Assembly (NCBI GenBank): GCA_937989565.1
Contig: CALKRM010000025.1
Span: 1 to 51,910 of the forward strand
Length of the DNA: 51,910 nucleotides
DNA from: an uncultured Candidatus Saccharibacteria bacterium
GTDB taxonomy: Bacteria > Patescibacteriota > Saccharimonadia > Saccharimonadales > Saccharimonadaceae
Direction of reading: 5' to 3'
A model generated the notes under the pieces. The model saw nothing but the letters and a program-made list of their open reading frames with translations. It was not told where the DNA came from and did not search any database. Made by a program: the position numbers and the translations under genes. Positions 1 to 9,009 of this stretch are shown piece after piece (the first letter of the stretch is position 1; each line of letters begins with the position of its first letter).

Positions 1-1
1 G

Positions 2-865
2 TTACAAAATCAACAATCTTATCAGCAGGTTCCGCAAACCAATGCGGCTCTTCCTAATGTCCCTCAGCAATCATCAGGGGCAATTGGTTCGGGACCAAAT
101 CCAACTGCGCCGTCTCCAGATAAGACCCCTGAGAATAAGAAGCAAAAAGGACCAATTAGCACCCAGAATACGTTACTTTTCTCTGAAATGCGCGAAAATA
201 TGATCATTATGAGCGACGGCAGTTTTCGGGCGGTAGTGGAATGTGAATCAATCAACTTCGACCTGATGAGTTCACGCGAGAGAGAGGGAATTGAGTTTAG
301 CTATCAGAACTTCATCAACTCTCTATATTTTCCAATTCAAGTTCTTATCCGTTCACGCCGCGTGGATATTGGTCCGTATCTGGACAGATTGGCTGAAATT
401 CGCCGCAATCAAGACAATATGCTCCTCAACGTCCTAATGGACGATTATATGGATTTTATTGATATTCTGGCGCAAGAGGCAAACATTATGGATAAGAGTT
501 TTTATGTTGTCGTTCCATATTATCCAGCTGGCGAGGAAAATGCCTTCAAACAACAGACTAAGGGATTGTTCAATAGCTTCTTCAGCGGAAAAAAAGAGGC
601 AACCGTAACAAAAATTGACCAAGTTACTTACACCAAAGCTAAAGATGAAATTAAAAACCGCGTTGATTCGGTTATGAACGGACTATTCCAAATGGGCGTA
701 AAAAGTTGGCAATTAAACACCAGGCAACTGGGTGAGCTATTCTACACCTCATATAACCCCGACACGTCGTCACGTGAATCGCTAGAGGAAATTGACCCGA
801 GCGAGCTTACGACCACTTATGTAACTAAGGGGACTGGTCCATCGCCGAGAGGAGGAAGATCATAA
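2..865 (+). CDS. TraC-like type IV secretion subunit (5' partial)
   Basis: The reading frame is open from base 2, so the true start lies upstream; 287 residues are visible. The first ~55 are rich in Gln, Pro, Asn and Ser and look like a disordered linker. The body begins near TQNTLLFSEMRENMIIM and resembles the TraC-like domain that precedes VirB4 ATPases in Gram-positive and CPR conjugation loci: a strand-rich start (SDGSFRAVVECESINFDLMS) followed by a helical part with YFPIQVLIRSRRVD. No signal peptide or membrane segment is visible in this part. It shares one base with the next gene (TAATG), and a GAGGAGG Shine-Dalgarno for that gene sits inside its end, so the two are translationally coupled. 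The natural inference is an ATPase-associated cytoplasmic component of a type IV secretion system. The family call is by recognition only. Confidence 0.72.
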   Translation, partial: LQNQQSYQQVPQTNAALPNVPQQSSGAIGSGPNPTAPSPDKTPENKKQKGPISTQNTLLFSEMRENMIIMSDGSFRAVVECESINFDLMSSREREGIEFSYQNFINSLYFPIQVLIRSRRVDIGPYLDRLAEIRRNQDNMLLNVLMDDYMDFIDILAQEANIMDKSFYVVVPYYPAGEENAFKQQTKGLFNSFFSGKKEATVTKIDQVTYTKAKDEIKNRVDSVMNGLFQMGVKSWQLNTRQLGELFYTSYNPDTSSRESLEEIDPSELTTTYVTKGTGPSPRGGRS

Positions 866-2721
866 TGGCGAAGAAATTAGATGCCGTTGATATCGCTGCT
901 CAACAACGAGCAAGGGAACAAGCCGAAGTCGAACAGGCCTTCTTAACCGGCGTTCGAACTCTGCGTGATTTTATCGCGCCAAGTAGTATTGAGCTTCATT
1001 CTGACCATTTTCGACTTGGCTCAAAATATGGTCGCACAATGTATGTCTATGGCTATCCTCGCCAAATCTACACCGGCTGGCTTAGTTCAATCATTAACAT
1101 CGATGAAGTGCTGGATATCAGTATGTTCATTTATCCAGTCGATACACAAATTGTCCTGAATAACCTGCGCAAAAAAGTTACTCAGCTGGAAGCAACCATG
1201 AATATAAATATGGAAAAGGGAAAGGTGCGCGACCCAGGCTTGGAGGCAGCTTTGCAAGACGCCGAAGAATTGCGCGACCAATTGCAGATTGGCGCCGAAA
1301 AGTTCTTCCGCTATGGCTTATATATTACGCTTTACGCCGACAGTCTGGACGAGCTAAACTTCATCCAGCATAAAATTGAAACTATTTTTGGTCAGCAATT
1401 GGTGTTCTCAAAAGTAGCTTCCAGCCAGCAGGAACAGGGATTGAATAGCTCTATTCCACAATTGACCGATGAACTACAGATTCGTCGCAACATGAATACT
1501 GGCGCAATTTCAACCAGCTTTCCATTCACTTCAGCCGATTTGACAGACAATAAGGGCGTACTTTACGGAATTAATATGCATAATAATGGCTTGGTGATTT
1601 TTGACAGATTCTCTCTGGAAAATGCCAATATGGTCGTGTTCGCTAAGTCTGGTGCTGGTAAATCATTTACCGTTAAGCTGGAAGCTTTAAGAAGTATGAT
1701 GGTCGGGGCTGATATTGTGATTATTGACCCAGAAAATGAGTACCAAAAACTATGCGACGCGGTTGGCGGCAGTTATATTCGATTGAGTTTAAGTAGCGAC
1801 ACGAGGATCAATCCGTTTGATTTGCCGCGTGTGATTGACACTGATGAAGCAGATGATGCGCTGCGAGCTAACTTAGTTACGCTGCACGGACTACTCAGGC
1901 AAATGCTGGGTGGCGCAGGAGTAGGGGCTGGCGGGCAAGTCGTAGCAGGACTATCACCAGCAGAAGAAGCCGACATTGATCAAGCATTAATCGACACTTA
2001 CGCACGCGTCGGCATTACTTCGGATCCACTAACGCACAATTCTACGCCACCGACAATTTCTGACCTATACGACACTTTGCTTCATATGGGCGGAACTGGT
2101 CCAAGCCTGGCTCAGCGGCTCCGCAAATTTACCTCTGGAACGTTTGCAGGAATATTCTCGCAACAGAGTAATATTGACATTAACAATAATATGGTTGTCT
2201 TTAACATTCGCGACTTGGAAGATGAGTTGCGACCAACGGCGATGTATATTGTTCTGAATCACATTTGGAATATTACACGTACCGATCAGAGGAAACGTAT
2301 GTTGATTGTTGACGAGGCTTGGCAATTGATGAAATATGACGATTCTGCCAATTTCTTATTCTCATTAGCCAAGCGCGCCCGCAAATATCAATTAGGTCTG
2401 ACAACAATCACGCAGGATGTGGAAGACTTCGTCGGAAGTAAAATGGGACGAGCAATCGTTTCCAACTCTTCAATGCAGCTACTTTTGAAACAGTCTGCCA
2501 GCGCCGTTGACGTTTTGGCGCAAGTGTTTAAATTGACAGATGAAGAGCAGAAACGACTAGCCAATTTCCCAGTTGGGCAAGGGTTATTCTTTGCTGGACA
2601 AAATCACGTTCACATCCAGATTCAGGCTAGCGATACCGAATATAATTTGATCAATACAAATCCTGTATCACAACAAATAAAACCGTCAGATTCACCAATC
2701 GGCGGCTATGGAGCAGTGTAG
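865..2721 (+). CDS. virB4: VirB4-family type IV secretion ATPase
   Basis: A 618-residue AAA+/HerA-type ATPase of the VirB4/TraC class, the energy source of a type IV secretion or conjugation channel at the inner face of the membrane. The Walker A motif KSGAGKS is at residues 261-267, and the Walker B MLIVDEAWQ is near residue 480. The following VSNSSMQLLLKQS region is typical of VirB4 proteins. Residues ~100-150 are coiled-coil-like (Leu/Glu/Lys/Gln-rich). The N-terminal VirB4 domain is shorter than in proteobacterial VirB4 (about 800 aa); the upstream TraC-like gene may supply the rest. The start is fixed by GAGGAGG about 9 nt upstream. A 17-bp gap separates it from the next gene, so it belongs to the same operon. 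Family assignment is firm; the transported substrate is unknown. Confidence 0.92.
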   Translation: MAKKLDAVDIAAQQRAREQAEVEQAFLTGVRTLRDFIAPSSIELHSDHFRLGSKYGRTMYVYGYPRQIYTGWLSSIINIDEVLDISMFIYPVDTQIVLNNLRKKVTQLEATMNINMEKGKVRDPGLEAALQDAEELRDQLQIGAEKFFRYGLYITLYADSLDELNFIQHKIETIFGQQLVFSKVASSQQEQGLNSSIPQLTDELQIRRNMNTGAISTSFPFTSADLTDNKGVLYGINMHNNGLVIFDRFSLENANMVVFAKSGAGKSFTVKLEALRSMMVGADIVIIDPENEYQKLCDAVGGSYIRLSLSSDTRINPFDLPRVIDTDEADDALRANLVTLHGLLRQMLGGAGVGAGGQVVAGLSPAEEADIDQALIDTYARVGITSDPLTHNSTPPTISDLYDTLLHMGGTGPSLAQRLRKFTSGTFAGIFSQQSNIDINNNMVVFNIRDLEDELRPTAMYIVLNHIWNITRTDQRKRMLIVDEAWQLMKYDDSANFLFSLAKRARKYQLGLTTITQDVEDFVGSKMGRAIVSNSSMQLLLKQSASAVDVLAQVFKLTDEEQKRLANFPVGQGLFFAGQNHVHIQIQASDTEYNLINTNPVSQQIKPSDSPIGGYGAV

Positions 2722-2738
2722 GGAAATAGTGAGAAAAT

Positions 2739-5738
2739 ATGGCACGAGTTGATTATACGACAGATTCCGAAACCGACAGCAGGTTAAATCCTGCTGAGCA
2801 GGCTAAGCCGGCTGGTTATGATAGCGGGTCAGAGTTAAGTGATCGCGAAAAAGATGCCATAAATGACCTTGAATCTCAGTTTGATAATAAAGATTCGGAT
2901 TTGAATCCTAATCAAAACGATTCCGCCAGCGCTGCTGTTAATGATCAAGAATCTTCTGTTCCAGGCAACGGTTTTTATCAGCCGTCTGCCGGGAAAAAGC
3001 GAAAAAATCTAAAAGCAACTTTAAAACTCGCAAAAAACAGTAGGGGCATAATAGCTATAATCAGTATTCTACTTTCCATAGCGGCTACTTTTTCAGCTCT
3101 TCTGCCATTAAAATTAAACTCTTTATTGGACAATATAGATCAGCAAATCGGAAGTGTTGCTAATTATTCAGTAGAGGAGCGCCTACAGTATTTAACTACA
3201 CGCTGGTTAGCCATGAGAGTTATGAAAGAAGCTTATCCAGGAGATGAAAATATAGTTTTTTGTAAGGGTGGAGGCATGCTTTGTTCTCTTGCATCAACAA
3301 AATATGCCGCTTGGTTTGAGGAAATGCTAGACGCTAAATTTGAAAAAGATGGAGTCAACGTAAAAGTAGTTATAAATTCCCATGGACGTTCGGGATTAGG
3401 AGGCAAGGCTTCTCATTTCACTATCAAAGCCGTTAACAAAGACCCCGATAGCGTAATGAAAGGCATAGAAAAGGAAATCGGCCATAAAGAAATGAGGGCA
3501 AGAATTAAAAAAGATGTACAGAAGATGCATGGTCGCAACTGGTTGATGCGCCACATATCCAAACGTATTTTATATAGAAAATACGGCGTAAAATCGTTTA
3601 ATATTATACCCGAAAAACGTGTTAGAGCATGGAAAGATTTTAAAGCGAAAATTAAATCCGAATTCACTTCTCGCGCCATCGGAAAAATATCACCAAAATT
3701 TGCTGGGGTTATATCTTGTATTAACGGAAGAGATGCATTAGGTTGCGTAGAAACTCTTGATAAAATTAGTAGTAAATTAGATGATAATCTGGAAGAAAAA
3801 AGAAAAGTTTCTGAAAAAGACCCTAACGACGCTAAAGCAAAATTAGATTATGAGTCTGCTAAATCCCAAAAAGAAGGTTTTGAGCATTTCTCTTCTGATA
3901 TAAAAGATGGCAAAGACACTATTTCAAAAATCATCAATAATAAACTAGTTAAAAAATTCGCATTAGCATCAGGTGTTATTGGTGGAATCGATATGATAGC
4001 TAGCGCTATAGGAGCTGTAGATTCAGGCGTGCTTGAAGTTACAGGTAGAGCTCAAGTTGCGCAAACCTATGCTTCTTTTGCTTACGATGAAGGCATTAGT
4101 CCAGTTGTAGTAAATGATATGATGAAGGCTGGAGATTTAAAGGATATGCGCTATTTAGAGCTTGCAACGGGCCTATTTGACGGAGCTGAATCATCACCAT
4201 TATATAGTGAAATACAAACTGGCGGATTTGCGTCATCCATACTTCCGATACTATCTGGTAACAGCGTATCAGCATCCGGCGGAATACGAACCAAATGCAC
4301 CGTTGATGGCAAAGAGAAGGTTGTTACGTTAGATCCAGGCGAACTTGTTTGTCCTGAAAAGAAAGTTGTCCAGGATTATACAGCATTTACCAAAAATCCA
4401 GTATGGCAAGTACTCGCTGCAGTAGCTGGTTTCTGGAACGATACTATAGGATCTTTAATAGATGTAGCCGGAGATTTTGTATCTAAAATTACAGAACCTT
4501 TAACGAGCTTCATACTTAAACTACCTGGTATTAAACAGATAGCAAATCTTTCAGAAAACTTGATAAGTCAAGTGGTTCAATGGGGAATGAGCTACATATT
4601 TAATATTCCAGATGTTGGTATTGATGCGCCAGGAAATAATAACTATGAAGGTCTAGTTGGCGCACAGATGACAGCAACAGCAGATAGTCTAGAAAATGGT
4701 AAAGCAGAGTCTGGGTCTGGAATTGGAGGTAAGTTATTGAGCGATAATGAATTGGCGATGATAGCAACGAAAACAGAGCAAGAAGATAAGGAAGATTTTG
4801 AGCAACAACCAATGCTAGCGAAGATATTTGATCCAAACTTAAGAAATTCAGTAGCAAATCAAATGCTTGCTATAATGCCAATCGGTAAAAAATCTGCCAT
4901 TAATTTCTTAGCAAAAACACCAGCCTTATTATTGTCGCCATTAATGCCGAACAATCGAGCTTCAGCGGCTACTAATAGATTAGCCGTCATGAAATCTATG
5001 GGAATACCTTGGTATGGATATACGGATCCTACAGTATTAAAAGCCGATCCGAATACTTACACTGCCGAAACTTGTAAAGCTTATGACGATGCCCGAAAAA
5101 AGAGTTTAGAAAGGGACCGAAGTACGGGATATGTTGTTCCTGTCTATAAGAAATCTGATCCTTGCGCTCTAGAGGAAGTAATAGCTAGCCTATTGGCTAA
5201 TCAAGCTGGAGACACAGATAGTAAATATTATATTAAAGATCCTGGAGAAGGCGCTTCTAAAGAAACTTCATCATCAACTGGAGAAGCGGTTGGCGAACCA
5301 CAATTAGAGGAAGCACAACAAGACGGATGGGGAGGTCATAGTAACGGAGAAATTCCAGATTCAGAATTGCAAGCTCTATCTTTCTCGCCAGGCAATAAAA
5401 TGAATAAGAAAGCTGCAGCGGCTATGGAAGAAATGAATAAAGCGTACAAAGCCGATAACGGGTCAAACTTAACCATTAATGAAACGTATCGAGATTGTGC
5501 AACACAAATTAGATATAGAAAAGAACTAGGGGAAAAAGCAGCTCCAGCTCCTCCATGCAGATCAAACCACGGCTGGGGCCTTGCTGCAGATATTGAAGTT
5601 GGCGCGTTTGGGTCTTCTACATACAATTGGCTGAAGGCTAACGCTCATAAATACGGTTACGTACATCCGGCTTGGGCTGAACCAGGCGGTAGCAATCCTG
5701 AACAATGGCATTGGGAATACGCAAGGAAGGTTAATTAA
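2739..5738 (+). CDS. Large type IV secretion-locus membrane protein with C-terminal VanY (M15B) peptidase
   Basis: A 999-residue protein. Residues 1-~100 are charged and disordered, a hydrophobic segment at about 103-127 (IIAIISILLSIAATFSALLP) spans the membrane, and further hydrophobic stretches occur around 405-430, 550-600 and 700-740. The last ~120 residues form a D,D-carboxypeptidase/VanY-like domain. SNHGWGLAADIE carries the zinc ligands His944 and Asp951, and PEQWHWEY carries catalytic Glu988 and ligand His991. The middle is not recognisable but lies where a VirB6/scaffold-type subunit would be expected. Peptidoglycan peptide cleavage outside the membrane is the likely activity. It follows virB4 by 17 bp and precedes a secreted transglycosylase by 1 bp. 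A peptidase fused to a multi-pass body of this size is unusual; a VanY protein is normally 200-300 aa. Confidence 0.8.
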   Translation: MARVDYTTDSETDSRLNPAEQAKPAGYDSGSELSDREKDAINDLESQFDNKDSDLNPNQNDSASAAVNDQESSVPGNGFYQPSAGKKRKNLKATLKLAKNSRGIIAIISILLSIAATFSALLPLKLNSLLDNIDQQIGSVANYSVEERLQYLTTRWLAMRVMKEAYPGDENIVFCKGGGMLCSLASTKYAAWFEEMLDAKFEKDGVNVKVVINSHGRSGLGGKASHFTIKAVNKDPDSVMKGIEKEIGHKEMRARIKKDVQKMHGRNWLMRHISKRILYRKYGVKSFNIIPEKRVRAWKDFKAKIKSEFTSRAIGKISPKFAGVISCINGRDALGCVETLDKISSKLDDNLEEKRKVSEKDPNDAKAKLDYESAKSQKEGFEHFSSDIKDGKDTISKIINNKLVKKFALASGVIGGIDMIASAIGAVDSGVLEVTGRAQVAQTYASFAYDEGISPVVVNDMMKAGDLKDMRYLELATGLFDGAESSPLYSEIQTGGFASSILPILSGNSVSASGGIRTKCTVDGKEKVVTLDPGELVCPEKKVVQDYTAFTKNPVWQVLAAVAGFWNDTIGSLIDVAGDFVSKITEPLTSFILKLPGIKQIANLSENLISQVVQWGMSYIFNIPDVGIDAPGNNNYEGLVGAQMTATADSLENGKAESGSGIGGKLLSDNELAMIATKTEQEDKEDFEQQPMLAKIFDPNLRNSVANQMLAIMPIGKKSAINFLAKTPALLLSPLMPNNRASAATNRLAVMKSMGIPWYGYTDPTVLKADPNTYTAETCKAYDDARKKSLERDRSTGYVVPVYKKSDPCALEEVIASLLANQAGDTDSKYYIKDPGEGASKETSSSTGEAVGEPQLEEAQQDGWGGHSNGEIPDSELQALSFSPGNKMNKKAAAAMEEMNKAYKADNGSNLTINETYRDCATQIRYRKELGEKAAPAPPCRSNHGWGLAADIEVGAFGSSTYNWLKANAHKYGYVHPAWAEPGGSNPEQWHWEYARKVN

Positions 5739-5739
5739 G

Positions 5740-6942
5740 ATGAAAAAAATTATTATATTTTCCCTAGTCACAATCTTACTATTGCCACAATCAACCTTAG
5801 CACTAACAGAGGCAGATTATCCTGCTCAGAATATACGACTGTATGATCCAAAAAGCTCTGCTTGCACCGAAGCTGCAGGTTCCGTGTCAGCCGATTTATC
5901 TAAAAATATTCCATCAGACTGGGGAAAAATCTTCTCAGCAGCTGCAGAAAAATTCGATGTTAATCCTAATTTCTTAGCAGCACTATATCTAACAGAGCAG
6001 GGAAACACCTGGAAACCATTAAACTCTCAATGGGCATCCTCACAGGTTGGTGCTAGTGGTCCTATGCAATTTATGCCGGGAACATGGGCTGGCCATGCTC
6101 AAGATGGTAACGGCGATGGCAAAGCTGAAGTAACAAACCCTTACGACGCAGTTTTTGGAGCTGCACATCTAATCAAATCTATGGGTACAGACAAAAAGAC
6201 TCCCTTGGGGGATATTGGTAGTCCATGGAAAAGACAGCCTAAGACTATTCTATATGCGGCAGGAGAATATAACTGGGGTGGCGGTAATGTCCAAAGTCAC
6301 ACCTCCGATTCTAGTCCTCTGACCGATGCTCCAACAGAAACTCAAAACTATCTTAAAAACATTTACGAATTATTCAATAGCGATTTCACAAAGTCAGGTC
6401 ATCCAAACTACAGAGATCCAGCATCCACCGGAGAAGGTGGCAACGGAAGTAGTGTTGTAAGTGCATCAAGTTGCGCAAATAATACTGGCGGCATACATGC
6501 CGGAAGTATAGTAGAAACAGCAAAAGGACTGATAAATAAAGACAACCCAAGCAAATCCTCACAGGCATACATAGATGCTCGCGCTAAATATAATCCAGAA
6601 GCGGGTGGCGATATGACAGACTGTGGAAAATATATAGCCACAGTTATGCGTGCCAGTGGAGCCGACCCAGACTATCCGTCAGCAGGAACAAGTATTCAGA
6701 GAAATTATGTGATGAATTCACCAAAATATACCATCATAAATACTAAATCACCTAGCGATCTTCAACCTGGCGATATATTAGTAAATAACGGGCACACTAT
6801 GTTGTATATAGGCGACCAAGGTAACGGAAATGTTGCAGCAGAAGCATCGCTTGGGGATCATCCGCCTAGGTATGCTAATATTGGTCGTGTACAGACACAG
6901 CTAGGGTTCTCAGATAATGTAGTAGCGAGGTTAAATAAATAA
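5740..6942 (+). CDS. Secreted two-domain peptidoglycan hydrolase: lytic transglycosylase plus NlpC/P60-like amidase
   Basis: A 400-residue protein with a clear signal peptide (MKKIIIFSLVTILLLPQS, cleavage near residue 21). Residues ~50-210 are a lytic-transglycosylase domain: catalytic Glu86 in LYLTEQGNT, the GPMQFMPGTW signature, and a calcium-binding-like loop DGNGDGKAEVTNPYDAV. A Gly/Ser linker leads to a second domain at ~250-400 with the catalytic pair Cys295 (TDCGKYIATVMRASG) and His352 (NNGHTMLYIG), typical of NlpC/P60-CHAP-like cysteine peptidases. The start follows AAGGAAGG inside the previous gene. Such bifunctional enzymes open the wall for type IV secretion channels (VirB1/VirB1-like in Gram-positive conjugation). 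In an epibiont it could act on its own or the host's wall; that is inference. Confidence 0.88.
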   Translation: MKKIIIFSLVTILLLPQSTLALTEADYPAQNIRLYDPKSSACTEAAGSVSADLSKNIPSDWGKIFSAAAEKFDVNPNFLAALYLTEQGNTWKPLNSQWASSQVGASGPMQFMPGTWAGHAQDGNGDGKAEVTNPYDAVFGAAHLIKSMGTDKKTPLGDIGSPWKRQPKTILYAAGEYNWGGGNVQSHTSDSSPLTDAPTETQNYLKNIYELFNSDFTKSGHPNYRDPASTGEGGNGSSVVSASSCANNTGGIHAGSIVETAKGLINKDNPSKSSQAYIDARAKYNPEAGGDMTDCGKYIATVMRASGADPDYPSAGTSIQRNYVMNSPKYTIINTKSPSDLQPGDILVNNGHTMLYIGDQGNGNVAAEASLGDHPPRYANIGRVQTQLGFSDNVVARLNK

Positions 6943-6944
6943 TT

Positions 6945-7670
6945 ATGTTCAATATTTTTACGCAATTAGATCGCAAAGTCAAAATAGCTATCGTCTCATT
7001 CGTAGGGCTATCCATCTCACTTATAATCTACGCAGTTTATCTACTGCAATTCGATGCCACGATATATGTATATTCCATACCCGACAACTTGACGATGTCT
7101 TATGGCGACGTAAAAAACCAGCGAATTTCATCAAGGAAAGACATTAAAGTAAAGCACGGCAACCATAAATTTACTTTCTCAGCTAACGGATTTGAAAGTT
7201 ATACTACAGAAATAAATATTAACACAAAGGAGAAGAAAAACATCATATTCGCCTTAGAACCTATTACAGATGAAGCTAAAAAAGAATATGCAAAAGACAA
7301 GTACACCGATATCAAGGAGGGCATAGCTGGTAAAAAAGGTAAAGAAGCTACTCGTCAATTGGAAAATAAAAATCCTGCTATCAAATCTTTACCTATCCAC
7401 GGCAGAGATTTCTATATATTTCCATGCGACAGATATCGATCTGAAGGGGATAAGACTATAGGAATATGTATAACAGTAACGGACTATTTTAATCGCTCTC
7501 AAATTGACGAGGCGTTTGCCAAGCTAAAAGAAAAGGGAATAAATCAAGAAGATTATGACATTAAAGTCAATAATCACATCTGGCCAACAGAGAAAGAAAA
7601 GTCTACAGGATCTGTAGTTCAGTGTAGAGGCTCAAATCCTGACTGGTGCTACACCTACAGAGATATTTAG
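6945..7670 (+). CDS. Single-pass membrane protein with PEGA-like extracellular domain
   Basis: A 241-residue protein with one membrane segment at ~15-34 (IAIVSFVGLSISLIIYAVYL). A ~65-residue beta-rich region follows (YVYSIPDNLTMSYG to the INTKEKKNIIFALEP strand) with the layout of a PEGA domain, a carbohydrate/surface-associated fold. The rest is charged and contains four Cys (PCDRYR, GICITV, QCRGSNPDWCY) that may form disulfides outside the cell. It starts 2 bp after the transglycosylase gene, so it is probably the last gene of the secretion operon. Its stop codon overlaps the stop of convergent dnaN by three bases, leaving no room for a separate terminator. Function not known. Confidence 0.66.
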   Translation: MFNIFTQLDRKVKIAIVSFVGLSISLIIYAVYLLQFDATIYVYSIPDNLTMSYGDVKNQRISSRKDIKVKHGNHKFTFSANGFESYTTEININTKEKKNIIFALEPITDEAKKEYAKDKYTDIKEGIAGKKGKEATRQLENKNPAIKSLPIHGRDFYIFPCDRYRSEGDKTIGICITVTDYFNRSQIDEAFAKLKEKGINQEDYDIKVNNHIWPTEKEKSTGSVVQCRGSNPDWCYTYRDI

Positions 7671-8764
7671 CTCTTAAGCGGCATAATAATGTGCGTATAA
7701 TCAGGATTTTTTACTTGCTCGCGAATTACACACGGCGACAATTTACCATTGAACGAAAATACGATTTCATCTGCGTCAATAATATTCAAAACTTCCGTTA
7801 GGTAGCGTGAATTAAGTGTTACTTGACCATCTGCGGATATCTTAGCTGTTGCTTCTGAAGTGTTCTCGCCAAGCTCAGACGCAATCGAATGAATAGAAAG
7901 CAGAGAATTTTCCTCTGATGCGGTAATTGTAATTCCACCACCAGATTCACGTGCAAATAACGCCGCAATTTTCGTAACTCGACTAAAATCAGACTTCTTA
8001 ATAACAATCTCAGTTTCCGCAGTCGCTGGAATCAATTGGCGATAATCAGGGAATTTCCCGTCAATTAATCGACTAACAATTTCCATATCTCCCGTCTTAA
8101 AACAAACTTGAGAATCGTCAAAAAGAACCGTAATTTTCTTCTCATCGCCGACGCTCTTACTGACTTCCGCCAATGTAGACGCAGGAATGATCGCTGAAAC
8201 TTCATTATCCGACTTTATCAGACGCTTTTCTGCCAGCCTGTAGCCATCAGTAGCAGCCAGATATAGCGATCCTTCATAATTATGCCAATAAACTCCCGTA
8301 AGCACCGCTCGCGTAACGTCAGAACTAACAGCCAACTTTGTTTGAACTATGGCTTTCTTCAGATCATCAACATCAATTTCATATTGCATAGCGGTTTTTT
8401 CATCAATTGTAGGCAGCTCAGGATATTCGTCAGCCACCACGCCATTGATAACTGATGAGAATTTTCCTGAAGTTATATGCAAATGCTCGTTTTTAGTTTC
8501 AAGTTCCACTGGACCGCTTGGTAGGTTTGTGATGAATTCTGATACCAATCGGGCAGGGATTGTAATAGACCCATGATCTTCAATTTTCGCACCAATGTAT
8601 TGAGTGGAAGCAATTTCCAAATTTGTTCCAGCAATCAATAATCTTCCTCCATCAGTGCGAAGTAAAATATTATTCAATATCGGCAGTTCATTGCGACTTG
8701 ATGCGATATCTTTGATTAGATTAAGTGCTTTTGCAAGTTTTTCTTGAGTGACTGATACTTTCAT
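7667..8764 (-). CDS. dnaN: DNA polymerase III beta sliding clamp
   Basis: A 365-residue protein of normal family length (about 366). It begins MKVSVTQEKLAKALNLIKDI and shows beta-clamp landmarks: LPILNNILL, a YRLAEKRL segment, FPDYRQLIP, and a C-terminal HIIMPLKS that matches the usual ending PMRL-type tail. It encircles DNA and tethers the replicative polymerase. AAGGA lies upstream of the ATG. It is transcribed in the same direction as dnaA, 245 bp downstream of it, with an origin-like region between. Its 3' end overlaps the converging secretion operon. Identity is near certain. Confidence 0.97.
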   Translation of the reverse strand: MKVSVTQEKLAKALNLIKDIASSRNELPILNNILLRTDGGRLLIAGTNLEIASTQYIGAKIEDHGSITIPARLVSEFITNLPSGPVELETKNEHLHITSGKFSSVINGVVADEYPELPTIDEKTAMQYEIDVDDLKKAIVQTKLAVSSDVTRAVLTGVYWHNYEGSLYLAATDGYRLAEKRLIKSDNEVSAIIPASTLAEVSKSVGDEKKITVLFDDSQVCFKTGDMEIVSRLIDGKFPDYRQLIPATAETEIVIKKSDFSRVTKIAALFARESGGGITITASEENSLLSIHSIASELGENTSEATAKISADGQVTLNSRYLTEVLNIIDADEIVFSFNGKLSPCVIREQVKNPDYTHIIMPLKS

Positions 8765-9009
8765 TATACTTTCCTTAATTTTTAATTAGTCTTAATAGTA
8801 ATAGGTGCTGTGGAAACTGGGTAAAAAATGTGTTCAAACAGGGGTGAAGTGGCGATAAAATAGGTGGAAAACTCTGTGTGCTATTTGTGGACTTTATGGT
8901 GGATATTTGTGTATTATTCCACTGTCTGCTGACTTGTCGTTTTCTTTCCACAGATCTGTGTGTTGGTAAGTCACCGCGAAAACACAACATCTGCACAGCT
9001 TTTCCACAA
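8765..9009. other. oriC: Probable replication origin (oriC) between dnaA and dnaN
   Basis: This 245-bp non-coding gap carries DnaA-box-like sequences on both strands. The exact box TTTTCCACA is at 9000-9008 (+). One-mismatch forms are CTTTCCACA at 8944-8952 (+), TTTTCCACC at 8863-8871 (-) and GTTTCCACA at 8809-8817 (-). An AT-rich stretch (about 8766-8804) next to dnaN would be the unwinding region. A box cluster between dnaA and dnaN is the textbook bacterial arrangement. Here the consensus box seems to be TTTTCCACA rather than TTATCCACA. GC-skew switch and experimental initiation were not tested. Confidence 0.82.
8787..8817 (-). promoter_or_regulatory. DnaA box followed by DnaA-trio-like unwinding element
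   Basis: Read on the minus strand, in the dnaA-to-dnaN direction, there is a DnaA box GTTTCCACA (8817-8809) and a 4-nt spacer GCAC. In-register triplets CTA-TTA-CTA-TTA-AGA-CTA follow (8804-8787), then an AT-rich run. This matches the basal unwinding system described for Bacillus subtilis, where DnaA filaments extend from boxes onto repeated 3'-GAT/AAT-5' trinucleotides. Orientation relative to dnaN is also the same. The match is seen directly; the function is inferred. Confidence 0.7.

Noticed and set aside
2..7670. Integrated plasmid or conjugative element
   Set aside because: No relaxase, integrase, att repeats or tRNA junction near the secretion genes in this window; the upstream side is outside view.
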